Shown here: one piece after another, positions 15,821 through 25,360 of the stretch
How positions within the stretch are numbered: the stretch's first letter is position 1
Layout of the letters: each line of letters opens with the position of its first letter
Assembly (NCBI RefSeq): GCF_023571765.1
Contig: NZ_JAMJXC010000008.1
Span: 62,001 to 126,000 of the forward strand
Source: Xanthobacter aminoxidans
GTDB lineage: Bacteria > Pseudomonadota > Alphaproteobacteria > Rhizobiales > Xanthobacteraceae
Direction: 5' to 3'
Length of the DNA stretch: 64,000 bases
The notes under the pieces: generated by a model
Told to the model about the DNA's origin: nothing
What the model saw: only the letters and a program-made list of their open reading frames with translations
The model's database searches: none
Made by a program: the position numbers and the translations under genes

Positions 15821-17914
15821 GTGGGGACACTCACCGGCCTGGAGCGCACCTCGACCGGCGCCCGCATCGGCGTCGATATCGGCGGCACCTTCACGGACCT
15901 TGTGCTCGCGGATGGACGCGGCGCAGTGTTCCACCGCAAGGTCGCCTCGACCCCCGCGGCGCCCGAGCAAGCAGTTCTGGAGGGCGTCGCCGCCATCATC
16001 GCCGATGCCCGGCTGACGCCCGGCGAGGTGACGGAGGTGGTGCACGGCACCACCGTGGGCTCCAACACCCTGCTGCAGAAGGTCGGCGCCCCCACCGGCC
16101 TCATCACCACCAAGGGCTTTCGCGATGTGCTGGAGATCGGCCGGCTGCGCACGCCATCCATGTTCGATCTCCAGTGGGAAAAGCCGGTTCCGCTGGTTGC
16201 CCGCCGCCATCGCAAGGAGGTGTCCGAGCGCATCGCGGCCGACGGCACCATCCTCGTGCCGCTGGATGAGGCAGCCGTGCTCGAAGCCGCGCAGGAGCTG
16301 GTCGACGCGGGCATCTTCTCCTTCGCCGTCTGCTTCCTCAACAGCTACCGCAATCCCGCGCACGAGCAGCGCGCCGCCACCCTGATCGCCGAGCACTTCC
16401 CGCAGGTGCGCGTCACGAGCTCCATCTCGGTGCTGCCCGAGGCGAAGGAATATGAGCGCACCAGCACCACCGTCGTGAACGCTTACGTGCGGCCGGTGCT
16501 CGAAGCCTATCTCACGCGCCTGGAGCGCGGCTTGGCCGATGCCGGCATCGATGCGCCCCTGCTGGTCTGCAATTCCAACGGCGCCCTCGCCTCGTCAGGC
16601 ACCGCGCGGGAAAAGCCGGTGTTCTTCATCTCGTCCGGCCGGGCGGCCGGCGTGGTCGGGGGCTCGCGCCTCGGCGAGGCGCTGGACATCAAGGATCTCG
16701 TCGTCTTCGACATGGGCGGCACCACCGCCTCCGCCTCGCTGGTGCAGAACGGCGAGCTGACGCGCGTGAGCGAATACGAATTCCGCGCCGGCATCTCCAC
16801 GCCCAGCCGCTTCATCAAGGCCGGCGGCTACATGATGAGCGTGCCCACCGTGGACGTGGCCGAAGTCGGTTCCGGCGCCGGCTCCATCGCCTATGTGGAC
16901 CAGGGCGGGCTGATGCGCGTCGGTCCCGTCTCGGCCGGTGCCGACCCGGGCCCCGCCTGTTACGGCATCGGCGGCTCGCGGCCCACGGTGACGGACGCCA
17001 ATCTCCTGCTCGGATACCTTCCCGCCCAGCTCGCCGGCGGCTCGCGCGCCCTCTCGGTGGAGGCGGCCCGCACGGCCATCGCCCGCGATCTCGCCGACCC
17101 GTTCGGCCTGACGCCGGAGGATGCCGCCTGCGGCGTGCGCGACGTGGTGAACGCCAACATGGCCCGCGCCATCCGCGCGGTGACGGTGGAGCGCGGCGTC
17201 GATCCGCGCGACTTCACGCTGGTGGCCATCGGCGGCTCGGGCCCTGTCCATGCGGCGGACATCGCGCGCCTTTTGTCCATGCCCCGCGTGCTGGTGCCCG
17301 CCTCGCCCGGCGTGTTCACCGCCATGGGCATGCTGGCGGGCGATGTGGAGCGCTATTTCATCCGTCCGTTCGCCGTGAAGCTCGCCGATTTCCAGCCGGC
17401 CGAGGCGGAGACCGCCTTCGCTGCGCTGGAGGCCGATGCCCGCGCCGCCCTCGCGGGCGAGGACGTGGCCGAGCACCTGATGAGTGTGACGCGCGAGGTG
17501 GACATGCGCTTCCGTGGCCAGGAAATGTCCCTCTCCGTGCCCTATCTGGCCGACCGGGATGCGCTTCACGCGGCCTTCAAGGCGGCCTATGAGGCCATCT
17601 ACAGCTACTCCTCCTCCGACACCATCGAGGTGGTGAGTCTGCGGGTGATCGGCCGAGGCCTCAGGCCCGGCAAGATCGACTTCCGCGCCGCCCATGCTCG
17701 TGGGGAAGGTTCGAGTGAGCCGGAGAGCATCCGCAAGGTCTATTACGGCGCGGATCAGGGCCACATCGACACGCCGGTCTATGTGCGCACGCGCTGCCCC
17801 GCCCGCATCGTCGGCCCCGCCGTCATCGAGGGGGCGGACAGCACCGTGGTGGTGCCCCCCGGCGCCACCGCCGAGGCGGATGCCCACGCCAATCTCCTGA
17901 TCACCCTCGCCTGA
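15821..17914 (+). CDS. hyuA: Hydantoinase/oxoprolinase subunit A (N-methylhydantoinase A family)
   Basis: A 697-residue protein of the ATP-dependent hydantoinase/5-oxoprolinase/acetone-carboxylase family. The ASKHA-type phosphate motif RIGVDIGGTFTDLVL is near residue 15, HGTTVGSNTLL follows, a second phosphate motif FDMGGTTASASL is in the middle, and AIGGSGPVHA comes late. GTG 15821 is preceded by AAGGAG (15807-15812). Subunit A binds ATP and phosphorylates the ring amide; it works with subunit B, encoded 12 nt downstream. The substrate is probably a cyclic amide (hydantoin, oxoproline-like) brought in by a neighbouring importer (inference). Confidence 0.93.
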   Translation: MGTLTGLERTSTGARIGVDIGGTFTDLVLADGRGAVFHRKVASTPAAPEQAVLEGVAAIIADARLTPGEVTEVVHGTTVGSNTLLQKVGAPTGLITTKGFRDVLEIGRLRTPSMFDLQWEKPVPLVARRHRKEVSERIAADGTILVPLDEAAVLEAAQELVDAGIFSFAVCFLNSYRNPAHEQRAATLIAEHFPQVRVTSSISVLPEAKEYERTSTTVVNAYVRPVLEAYLTRLERGLADAGIDAPLLVCNSNGALASSGTAREKPVFFISSGRAAGVVGGSRLGEALDIKDLVVFDMGGTTASASLVQNGELTRVSEYEFRAGISTPSRFIKAGGYMMSVPTVDVAEVGSGAGSIAYVDQGGLMRVGPVSAGADPGPACYGIGGSRPTVTDANLLLGYLPAQLAGGSRALSVEAARTAIARDLADPFGLTPEDAACGVRDVVNANMARAIRAVTVERGVDPRDFTLVAIGGSGPVHAADIARLLSMPRVLVPASPGVFTAMGMLAGDVERYFIRPFAVKLADFQPAEAETAFAALEADARAALAGEDVAEHLMSVTREVDMRFRGQEMSLSVPYLADRDALHAAFKAAYEAIYSYSSSDTIEVVSLRVIGRGLRPGKIDFRAAHARGEGSSEPESIRKVYYGADQGHIDTPVYVRTRCPARIVGPAVIEGADSTVVVPPGATAEADAHANLLITLA

Positions 17915-17926
17915 CGAGATCGCGCC

Positions 17927-19669
17927 ATGCTCGACCAGACCGACAAGACCATCGATCCCGTCACCTTCGCGGTGCTCAAGAGCGCGTTCGAATCCATCGT
18001 GGACGACATGGCCTACACGGTCATGCGCACCGCCCGCTCCCCTATCGTGCGCGACGTGCTCGATTATTCCGCCACCATGTGCGACGCAAAGGGGCGCATC
18101 CTCGCCCAGGCGAAGACGGTGGCGCTGCATCTCGGCGCCGTGCCGGACGCCATGGAGGCGATCCAGCGCCACTATGGCGACGACCTCAATCCCGGCGACG
18201 TCATCATCCTGAACGACCCCTATGACGGCGGAATGCACCTGCCGGATATCTTCATGTTCAAGCCCATCTTCGATGGCGCGCAGCACATCGGCTATGCCGT
18301 CGTGATCTGCCACCATTGCGACGTGGGCGGCCGCGTGCCGGGTTCCAACGCCTCGGATTCCACCGAGATCTTCCAGGAGGGGCTGCGCATTCCGCCCTTG
18401 AAGCTGTTCGACAAGGGCGTGCGCAACAAGACGCTCTTCGACATCATCTCGAAGAATGTGCGCCTGCCCGATCTCGTCATCGGCGACCTCGAGGCGCAGC
18501 TCGCGACCTGCGCCCTGGGTGAGCGGGAGTTCCTGCGGCTCACCGAGAAGTACGGCATTCCGCTGGTGGAGAAGTTCCTCGCGGAGTTCCTGGACTATGG
18601 TGAGCGCCTCGTGCGCAAGGCCTTCGCCGCCTGGCCCGATGGCGCCTATTCCTTCACCGACTACATCGACGGCGACGGCTTCGACGAGAGCGAAATCCCG
18701 ATCCATGTGACCATCACGGTCAAGGGCGACCACATCGGCGTGGATTTCGAAGGCTCGTCGCCGCAGGTGAAGGGCGCGATCAATTCCACGCTTTCCTTCG
18801 TCAAGTCGGCCACCTACCTCGCCGTGCGCTGCGTGCTCGATCCTGATGTGCCGAACAATGCGGGCCTCTATCGCTGCATCGACGTGAGCGCACCGAAGGG
18901 CAGCGTGCTCAACCCCGAATTCCCCGCGCCCGTCGCCGCGCGCGCCCTCACCGGCTACCGGGTGGTGGACACGGTGCTCGGCGCCCTGGCCGGCATCGTG
19001 CCCGAGCGGGTGTGCGCCGCAGGCGAAGGCGGCAACACGGTGGTCTGCCTCGGCGGCTACGACACCGAAACCCGCGAGCCCTTCATCGTGGTGGACATGA
19101 TCAACGGCGCGCTCGGGGCACGGGCGACACGGGACGGCATCGACGCGGTCACGAACCCCTCGCAGAACATGTCGAACATGCCGGTCGAGATCATGGAGGC
19201 GACCTATCCGCTCATGATCGAGGAATATGCGCTGCGCGACGATTCCTGCGGCGCCGGCCGCACGCGGGGCGGTCTCGGCGTGGTCCGTCAGTATCGCTTG
19301 CTGGCCGATGAGGCGGTGATGCAGCTGCGCGCAGACCGCTATGCCCATGCGCCGTACGGCCTGTTCGGCGGCAAGCCGGGCGCGCTCTCGCGCAATCTCC
19401 TGTCCGAGGCCGGCAATTTCGAGCTGCTGGCCAGCAAGGTCACGCGCAACGTGACCAAGGGCACGGTGATCCGCCACGAGCAGGCCGGGGGCGGCGGCTA
19501 TGGCGATCCCCTGACGCGCCCGCCGGAAGCCGTGCTGGAGGATGTGCTGGACGGCAAGATCAGCCCCGCTTATGCCCGCGACGGCTTCGGCGTGCTGGTG
19601 GTGAACGGTGCCGTCGATGCCCACGCGACAGCCGCGCTGCGCAGCGCCATGGCAGGGAACGGATCATGA
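17927..19669 (+). CDS. hyuB: Hydantoinase/oxoprolinase subunit B
   Basis: A 580-residue HyuB-family protein. It starts with the typical DPVTFAVLKSAFESIVDDMA and has the LNDPYDGGMHLPD motif at about residue 95, then GRTRGGLGVVRQY and a terminal AGGGGYGDPL glycine motif. It forms the second subunit of the ATP-dependent ring-opening enzyme with HyuA. The length is normal. ATGA overlap with the isomerase gene downstream shows a shared transcript. Confidence 0.94.
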   Translation: MLDQTDKTIDPVTFAVLKSAFESIVDDMAYTVMRTARSPIVRDVLDYSATMCDAKGRILAQAKTVALHLGAVPDAMEAIQRHYGDDLNPGDVIILNDPYDGGMHLPDIFMFKPIFDGAQHIGYAVVICHHCDVGGRVPGSNASDSTEIFQEGLRIPPLKLFDKGVRNKTLFDIISKNVRLPDLVIGDLEAQLATCALGEREFLRLTEKYGIPLVEKFLAEFLDYGERLVRKAFAAWPDGAYSFTDYIDGDGFDESEIPIHVTITVKGDHIGVDFEGSSPQVKGAINSTLSFVKSATYLAVRCVLDPDVPNNAGLYRCIDVSAPKGSVLNPEFPAPVAARALTGYRVVDTVLGALAGIVPERVCAAGEGGNTVVCLGGYDTETREPFIVVDMINGALGARATRDGIDAVTNPSQNMSNMPVEIMEATYPLMIEEYALRDDSCGAGRTRGGLGVVRQYRLLADEAVMQLRADRYAHAPYGLFGGKPGALSRNLLSEAGNFELLASKVTRNVTKGTVIRHEQAGGGGYGDPLTRPPEAVLEDVLDGKISPAYARDGFGVLVVNGAVDAHATAALRSAMAGNGS

Positions 19670-20529
19670 GCACGGTGCCCGGCGATTTCTCCCGCTTCGC
19701 CATCAACCAGATCACCACGCCCTCCCTCTCCCTCGCGGAGGCGGTGGACACCTACGCCCGCCACGGCGCGCGCGGCATCGGGGTCTGGAACCAGTATCTG
19801 GACGGCATCGCCCCGGCCGCCGCCGGCCGGCTGATCCGCGACGCCGGGCTGTTCGTGCCCTGCCTGTGCACGACGGCGTGGGTCAATCTGGCCGATCCCC
19901 TCGCCCGTGCGGCGGCCATCGACGAGAACCGCAGGCGGCTCGACGCGGCACACGATCTCGGCGCAACGTGCCTCGTCGTGGTGCCCGGCGGCCTTGCCAC
20001 CGGCGAGAAGGACATCGGCGCGGCCCGCGACCGGGTGGCGGACGCGCTGGCCGAGCTTCTGCCCCATGCCCGCGCCGCTGGCGTCGCCCTCGGCCTCGAA
20101 CCCCTGCATCCCATGTTCGCGGCCGATCGCTCTTGCCTCAACACCTTCCGCCATTGCCTCGACCTGGTCGAGGTCATGGGCGCGGGTACCGGCATCGTGG
20201 CCGACGTGTACCATTGCTGGTGGGATCCGGACTTCGCGGCGGGCCTGAAGGCAGCCGGCGCCGCGCGCATCCTCACCTTCCACCTGTGCGACTGGCTGGT
20301 GCCGACGCGGGATGTCTATCAGGACCGCGGCATGGTGGGCGACGGCGTCATCGACATCGCCTTCTATCGCCGTCTCCTGGACGAGCTCGCATATGACGGC
20401 CCGTTCGAGATCGAGATCTTCTCGAAGCTCGACTGGTGGACCCGTGATGCCGCCGAAACGACGCGCATCAGCCTGGAACGGTGCGAGCCGTTCGTCGCAC
20501 CACGCGCCCGCGCGGCAGTTTGCGGTTGA
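19666..20529 (+). CDS. Sugar phosphate isomerase/epimerase family TIM-barrel protein
   Basis: A 287-residue AP_endonuc_2-fold protein. Expected metal ligands are visible: Glu in LGLEPLHP, Asp/His in VADVYHCWWDP, His in FHLCDW and Glu in FEIEIFS. The family covers hydroxypyruvate isomerase, inosose dehydratase, xylose isomerase-like enzymes and racemases. Start overlaps the hyuB stop (ATGA). Placement after HyuAB suggests racemisation or isomerisation of the substrate or product, as hydantoin racemases do in other clusters. That role is inferred from position only. Confidence 0.85.
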   Translation: MSTVPGDFSRFAINQITTPSLSLAEAVDTYARHGARGIGVWNQYLDGIAPAAAGRLIRDAGLFVPCLCTTAWVNLADPLARAAAIDENRRRLDAAHDLGATCLVVVPGGLATGEKDIGAARDRVADALAELLPHARAAGVALGLEPLHPMFAADRSCLNTFRHCLDLVEVMGAGTGIVADVYHCWWDPDFAAGLKAAGAARILTFHLCDWLVPTRDVYQDRGMVGDGVIDIAFYRRLLDELAYDGPFEIEIFSKLDWWTRDAAETTRISLERCEPFVAPRARAAVCG

Positions 20530-20584
20530 CGCAGCCGATGTCACGCATCCTCATGACATCATGGTCGAAAAGGAAGGCTCGGTC

Positions 20585-21331
20585 GTGAGCGAGAAGCCCC
20601 GCAAGCGCGATTCCATCGGAACGCAGGACAAGATCCTCGCGGCTGCGCAGATGGAGTTTGCCCGGCGGGGGTACGATGGGGCGCGGGTGGACGCCATCAT
20701 CGCTCGCGCCAAGATCAGCAAAAACCTGCTCTATCATCACTTCAGCTCCAAGGAGGAGCTGTACGTGAAGGTGCTGGAGCGCACCTACGAGGCCATGCGC
20801 CGCCGGCAGGAGGAAATCCCCCTCACTGGTCTGGAGCCCGTGGCGGCGATCCGCCGCCTGTGCGACGCGACGTTCCAGACCTTCATCGAGGAGCCCGAGG
20901 TCATCGTGATGATGAACTCGGAGAACATCCATCGCGGGCGCCATGTCGCCAAGTCGCCGATCATCCGCCAGCTTTACAGCCGCCTCGCTGGCGCCGTGGA
21001 TGCCATCCTGCGGGAGGGTGAGCGCAAGGGGGTGTTCCGGCCGGGCGTGGACGCCATCGATCTCTACATCTCCATCTCGGCGATGGGCTATTTCTACATC
21101 TCGAACCGCTTCACTTTGTCCATGATCTTTGACCGCGACCTGATGCGCCCGGATTTTCTGGAGCAGCACAGGAAGACCATCATCGACATGACCCTCGCCT
21201 ATCTCACCGAGGGCGCCCCCAACCCGCCGGCCGACGGCAGCGAGGCGCCGCAAGGGGCTTCGGGGAACGCGATACCCCAACCCGAAATCGCGGCGCCCGG
21301 CCGCAGGAAGCGCGTGATCGCCAAGGTCTGA
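20585..21331 (+). CDS. TetR-family transcriptional regulator
   Basis: A 248-residue regulator. The N-terminal HTH is visible in GARVDAIIARAKISKNLLYHHFSSKEEL. GTG 20585 is preferred over ATG 20561 because AAGGAAGG lies about 8 nt before it. The C-terminal ~35 residues are Pro/Gly-rich and then basic (GRRKRV), an unusual tail for this family. It follows the hyu operon with a 55-nt gap and precedes the kinase/aminotransferase pair, so it could control either. The TGGTCCAATA repeats near hyuA are candidate targets. Confidence 0.88.
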   Translation: MSEKPRKRDSIGTQDKILAAAQMEFARRGYDGARVDAIIARAKISKNLLYHHFSSKEELYVKVLERTYEAMRRRQEEIPLTGLEPVAAIRRLCDATFQTFIEEPEVIVMMNSENIHRGRHVAKSPIIRQLYSRLAGAVDAILREGERKGVFRPGVDAIDLYISISAMGYFYISNRFTLSMIFDRDLMRPDFLEQHRKTIIDMTLAYLTEGAPNPPADGSEAPQGASGNAIPQPEIAAPGRRKRVIAKV

Positions 21332-21386
21332 CGCCCGCCCGCCGACGCAAAAGCGCGACACCGCCCCCGAGGAAGCACGACACGAT

Positions 21387-22472
21387 ATGCCGACCCCGCC
21401 TTCCACCGCGCCCGATAGCCTTCTCATGGCCGGAGGGCTGGCCACCGCCTTCCGCTCCATACCGCAGGACGAGGCGGTCGCCGTCCTCACCCGCCACTTC
21501 GGCGTGGCGGGGACTTTGACGCGGCTCGATACCGAGAAGGACGATACCTTCCTCGTGAACGGCGCGCGGGGCCGCCACATCGCCAAATTCTCCAATCCGG
21601 ATGAGGACCCGCGCGAGATCTCGCTGCAAGCCGAACTGCTCGATCACGTGGCCAAGGCCGATCCTCTCCTGCCGGTGCCTCGGGTAGTGCGGACGCTGGG
21701 GGGCGAGGCGTTCCTGTCGCACGAGGACGGACACGGGCAGGTTCGGCTGGTGCGGGTGCTGACCTATCTCGAGGGCACGCCGCTCGACCGGCTTGAGGCG
21801 ACGGGAGAGGAGCGCGAGAAGCTGGGGGGCATCCTCGCCCGCCTGCGTCTGGCCATGGCCCGCTTCTCCCACCCCCACGACACCCGCGAGATCGCCTGGG
21901 ACGTGCAGCATCTGCCCAAGCTTGCCTTCCTGGTGGAACGGATGGAGGACAGGGACCGCCGTCGCCAGCTCGAACGCGGGCTCGATCGCTTCATCACGCT
22001 GCAAGGCCGGCTCGCGGCCTGCCGCACGCAGGTCCTGCACAATGATTTCAGCCGCTCCAACGTGGTGGTGGATCGCGGACGGCCGCAGTTTATCTCCGGC
22101 ATCATCGATTTCGGCGACGTCGTGCGCACCGCCATCGTCATCGACCTCTCGACCGCGCTTCTCAACCAGCTCAGCCCGGTGGGATCGGATGGCATGTTCG
22201 ACGCCGGCCGCGACCTGTTGCGCGGCTACCTCGGCGTGGCCGACCTGACGCCGGACGAACTGCGGCTTCTGCCGCACATGATCATGGCCCGCGTGGTGGC
22301 CCGCGCGCTCATCACCACCTGGCGGGCGGAACAGTTCCCCGACAACGCGACCTACATCCTGCGCAACACGCACCAGAGCTGGTCGCAGCTGGACCATTTC
22401 CTCAGCCGCTCCATCGAGGAGGTCAGCGAGACCTTTCTCAGCGTTCGACCCCGCATTCAGTCCGCCACGTGA
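21387..22472 (+). CDS. APH-fold phosphotransferase, hydroxylysine-kinase-like
   Basis: A 361-residue small-molecule kinase. The Brenner motif HND is at 218-220 with Asn225, and the metal motif DFGD at 241-244; the N-lobe has DTFLVNGARGRHIAKFSN, resembling the start of hydroxylysine kinase (HYKK/AGPHD1). It is immediately followed by a class III aminotransferase of the phospho-lyase type. In animals, hydroxylysine kinase and a PLP phospho-lyase act in sequence: the amino alcohol is O-phosphorylated, then phosphate and ammonia are eliminated to give an aldehyde. A similar two-step route for an amino alcohol is likely here (inference). It is not an antibiotic-resistance gene on this context. Confidence 0.83.
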   Translation: MPTPPSTAPDSLLMAGGLATAFRSIPQDEAVAVLTRHFGVAGTLTRLDTEKDDTFLVNGARGRHIAKFSNPDEDPREISLQAELLDHVAKADPLLPVPRVVRTLGGEAFLSHEDGHGQVRLVRVLTYLEGTPLDRLEATGEEREKLGGILARLRLAMARFSHPHDTREIAWDVQHLPKLAFLVERMEDRDRRRQLERGLDRFITLQGRLAACRTQVLHNDFSRSNVVVDRGRPQFISGIIDFGDVVRTAIVIDLSTALLNQLSPVGSDGMFDAGRDLLRGYLGVADLTPDELRLLPHMIMARVVARALITTWRAEQFPDNATYILRNTHQSWSQLDHFLSRSIEEVSETFLSVRPRIQSAT

Positions 22473-22488
22473 AGGAGGCGTTTCCGAC

Positions 22489-23835
22489 ATGACCCAGGTG
22501 AAGGAACGCAAGACCAACGTCGGGATGGTGAACGGCTTCGATCCGTCCAACATCTCCGCCCTCGATCCCGCGACACGGGACATGGTGGCGCGCCGTCAGG
22601 CGCTGCTCGGCCCGGCCTACCGCCTCATGTATGCCCATCCGGTGGAGATCAAGCGCGCGAAAGGCACCCTTCTCTGGGACAGCGCCGGCAACGAATATCT
22701 CGACGCCTACAACAACGTCGTGTCCGTCGGCCACTGCCATCCCCGGGTGGTTGAAGCGGTCTACGAGCAGATGCAGACCCTGTGCACGCATACGCGATAT
22801 CTGCAGGACGGCATTCTGGACTTCGCGGACCAGATCGTGCCGACCTTCGGCGACCCCATCCGCCACATCATGTTCACCTGCACCGGGTCGGAGGCCAACG
22901 ACCTCGCGCTGCGGATCGCCATGCACCACACCGGGCGCAAGGGCATCGTCATCACGTCCGAGGCCTATACCGGCAATTCCTTCCTCACAGCCGGCCTGTC
23001 GCCGTCGCTCGGGAAGAAGTCGCCGCTCGGCGAGTGGGTCCGGCGCATTCCGGGGCCGGATTCCTACCGCATGAGCCACGCGGAGATCGCGGCGACGCTC
23101 ATCCGCCAGCTGAAATACGAGATCGAGGAACTGGAGCGGCGGGGCGAGGGGCTGGCCGCCTTCATCGCCGATTCCCTGTTTTCGTCGGACGGCATCTATG
23201 CCGATCCGACCGACATTCTCGGACCCATCGCGGAGGTGGTGCGCGCCGCCGGAGGCGTGGTGATCGCCGATGAGGTGCAGGCGGGCTTCGGCCGTTCCGG
23301 AGACACGTTCTGGGGCTTCCAGCGCCACGGCCTTCAGCCGGATATCGTCACCATGGGCAAGCCCATGGGCAACGGCTTCCCCGTCGCCGCGGTAGCCGTC
23401 GCACCGCACGTCATCGAGCGTTTCGGCAACGAGATGCGCTATTTCAACACCTTCGGCGGCAATACCGTGGCCATCGCCGCCGCGCGGGCGACCTTCGATG
23501 TGCTGAAGTCGGAGGGGTTGCAGGAGAATGCCTCCCGCATCGGACAGATGATCCGGGAGGGCATCCGGGAGATCGCCAAATCCGATGAGCGGATCGGCGA
23601 TATCAGGGGCGCGGGCCTCTATATCGGCGTGGAGTTCGTGAAGGACCGATCCACCAAGGAGCCAGACTCAGCGACCGCCCTCGCGGTGGTGGACGGGCTG
23701 CGCCAGCGCCGGGTGCTGATCTCGGCGACCGGGTATCACGCGAACACGCTGAAGATCCGGCCGCCGCTCGTGTTCTCGGCGGCGGATGCCGACCGCCTCC
23801 TCACCACCCTGGCCGAGACCTTGAAGGCCGTGTGA
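22489..23835 (+). CDS. Class III aminotransferase-fold PLP enzyme, amino-alcohol-phosphate phospho-lyase-like
   Basis: A 448-residue fold-type I PLP protein. DEVQAGFGR is at 261-269 and the Schiff-base Lys is K291 in MGKPMGNGFPVAAV. The segments YLDAYNNVVSVGHCHPRVV and GKxxGNGxPVA match the AGXT2L1/AGXT2L2 phospho-lyase branch (ethanolamine-phosphate and 5-phosphohydroxylysine phospho-lyases) better than true transaminases. It lies 16 nt after the kinase gene, with an AAGGAGG at 22470-22476. Together they would convert an amino alcohol to an aldehyde (inference). A real aminotransferase remains possible. Confidence 0.84.
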   Translation: MTQVKERKTNVGMVNGFDPSNISALDPATRDMVARRQALLGPAYRLMYAHPVEIKRAKGTLLWDSAGNEYLDAYNNVVSVGHCHPRVVEAVYEQMQTLCTHTRYLQDGILDFADQIVPTFGDPIRHIMFTCTGSEANDLALRIAMHHTGRKGIVITSEAYTGNSFLTAGLSPSLGKKSPLGEWVRRIPGPDSYRMSHAEIAATLIRQLKYEIEELERRGEGLAAFIADSLFSSDGIYADPTDILGPIAEVVRAAGGVVIADEVQAGFGRSGDTFWGFQRHGLQPDIVTMGKPMGNGFPVAAVAVAPHVIERFGNEMRYFNTFGGNTVAIAAARATFDVLKSEGLQENASRIGQMIREGIREIAKSDERIGDIRGAGLYIGVEFVKDRSTKEPDSATALAVVDGLRQRRVLISATGYHANTLKIRPPLVFSAADADRLLTTLAETLKAV

Positions 23836-23840
23836 TCGGG

Positions 23841-23871
23841 CCAGCCGCCGCAAAATCCTTGCGGCGGCTGG
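23841..23871. terminator. Perfect 13-bp hairpin between convergent genes
   Basis: CCAGCCGCCGCAA and its exact reverse complement flank a 5-nt loop, between the stop of the phospho-lyase-like gene (23835) and the stop of the convergent aminotransferase (23881). No T-run follows on either strand, so it is a weak or bidirectional terminator rather than a textbook rho-independent one. Confidence 0.6.
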
Positions 23872-23880
23872 GCTTCACCG

Positions 23881-25215
23881 TCAGGCGGCGGCTTTCAGCG
23901 TGTCGGCGATGATCGAGACGATGGTGTCGATCTGCTCCTTCTCGACAATCAGGGGCGGCGACAAGGCGATGATATCGCCGGTGACGCGGATGAGGAGCCC
24001 CTTGCGGAAGCACTCGACGAAGACGTCATAGGCCCGCGCACCCGGTGCTCCGTCACGCGAGCGAAGCTCGATGGCGCCGACGAGGCCGAGGTTGCGGATA
24101 TCCGCCACGTGCGGCAGGCCCTTCAGGGAATGCAGGGCCTCCTGCCAATAGTCCGCAAGCGCCGCCCCGCGGGTCAGGAGCCCTTCCTCGGCATAGATGC
24201 CCAGCGTCGCGAGCCCAGCCGCGCACGCCACCGGATGGCCGGAATAGGTGTAGCCGTGGAACAGCTCGATCTGGCTTTCCGGGCCGGTCATGAGACCGTC
24301 GTGGACCTTCCGCGAGGCGAAGACGGCGCCCATGGGAATGGCGCCGTTGGTCAGGCCCTTGGCGGTGGTCACGATATCGGGCGTGACGCCGAAATAGTCC
24401 GTCGCGAACGGCGTGCCGAGGCGGCCGAAGCCGGTGATGACTTCGTCGAAGATCAGCAGGATGCCGTACTTGTCGGCGATGGCCCGCAGGCGCTCCAGAT
24501 ACCCCTTCGGCGGCAGGATGACGCCGGCCGACCCGGCCATGGGCTCGACGATGACGGCCGCGATGGTCTCGGCGCCGTGCAGGGCGACCAGCCGCTCCAG
24601 ATCCTCGGCCAGCTCGATACCATGGGCCGGCAGGCCCTTCGAGAAAGCGTTGCGCTCGGTGTCGAGCGTGTGGCGCATATGGTCGGCGGGGATCTGCGGG
24701 AAAACCCTGCGGTTGTTGACGAGGCCGCCCACCGAAATGCCGCCGAACCCGACGCCGTGGTAGCCCTTCTCACGGCCGATGACGCGGGTGCGGGTGCCCT
24801 GCCCGATCGCCCTCTGATAGGCGATGGCGATCTTGAGCGCCGTATCCACCGATTCCGAACCCGAGCCGGTAAAGAACACGCGGTCGAGACCGCCCTCCTT
24901 CCCGCCCGGCGCGATGGCGGCGAGCTTCTCGGCGAAGGCGAAGACGATGGGATGGCCCATCTGGAAAGTGGGCGCGAAATCGAGTTCGCCCAGTTGGCGC
25001 GCGACCGCCTCCGCAATCTCCTTGCGGCCATGGCCGGCATTGACGCACCAAAGCCCGGCAGTACCGTCCAGAACCGTGTTGCCGTCGATATCGGTGTAGT
25101 ACATGCCCTGCGCGCCCGACAGCAGCCGGGGTGCGGCCTTGAACTGGCGGTTCGCCGTGAACGGCATCCAGAAATTCTCGAGATTGGGCTGGTTGGTCCG
25201 GACGTGAAGGGTCAT
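23881..25215 (-). CDS. Omega-amino acid:pyruvate (beta-alanine:pyruvate-type) class III aminotransferase
   Basis: A 444-residue PLP enzyme. The N-terminal FWMPFTANRQFK and GTAGLWCVNAGHGR segments are characteristic of beta-alanine:pyruvate transaminases. FDEVITGFGRLG and the Lys of TTAKGLTNGAIPMGAV form the PLP site. It would move the amino group of beta-alanine or a similar omega-amino acid to pyruvate, giving malonate semialdehyde and alanine. Beta-alanine is an end product of dihydrouracil-type ring opening, which fits the amidohydrolases in this window (inference). Divergent from the XRE-cupin regulator, which probably controls it. Confidence 0.9.
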   Translation of the reverse strand: MTLHVRTNQPNLENFWMPFTANRQFKAAPRLLSGAQGMYYTDIDGNTVLDGTAGLWCVNAGHGRKEIAEAVARQLGELDFAPTFQMGHPIVFAFAEKLAAIAPGGKEGGLDRVFFTGSGSESVDTALKIAIAYQRAIGQGTRTRVIGREKGYHGVGFGGISVGGLVNNRRVFPQIPADHMRHTLDTERNAFSKGLPAHGIELAEDLERLVALHGAETIAAVIVEPMAGSAGVILPPKGYLERLRAIADKYGILLIFDEVITGFGRLGTPFATDYFGVTPDIVTTAKGLTNGAIPMGAVFASRKVHDGLMTGPESQIELFHGYTYSGHPVACAAGLATLGIYAEEGLLTRGAALADYWQEALHSLKGLPHVADIRNLGLVGAIELRSRDGAPGARAYDVFVECFRKGLLIRVTGDIIALSPPLIVEKEQIDTIVSIIADTLKAAA

Positions 25216-25360
25216 GCCGCTCTCCTCATGGCTGCCTTCACATCGGCCAATTGGCGAGACTGAACAAGTCGTTTTCTGAGGTCATCTATCTCATTGAAAA
25301 TAGGTGTCTCTAATGGCATTGTTTTCGATATTCGCAACACCCGAAACGGGGACCTCCGCC

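Noticed and set aside
16595-19624. 1009-codon open frame antisense to hyuA/hyuB, rich in His, Arg and Gly
   Set aside because: It is the reverse frame of two clear family genes. High GC leaves long stop-free antisense frames; the composition is low-complexity and no motif is recognisable.
21387-22472. Aminoglycoside-resistance kinase
   Set aside because: The fold is shared, but the N-lobe pattern and the adjacent phospho-lyase-like gene indicate a metabolic kinase.
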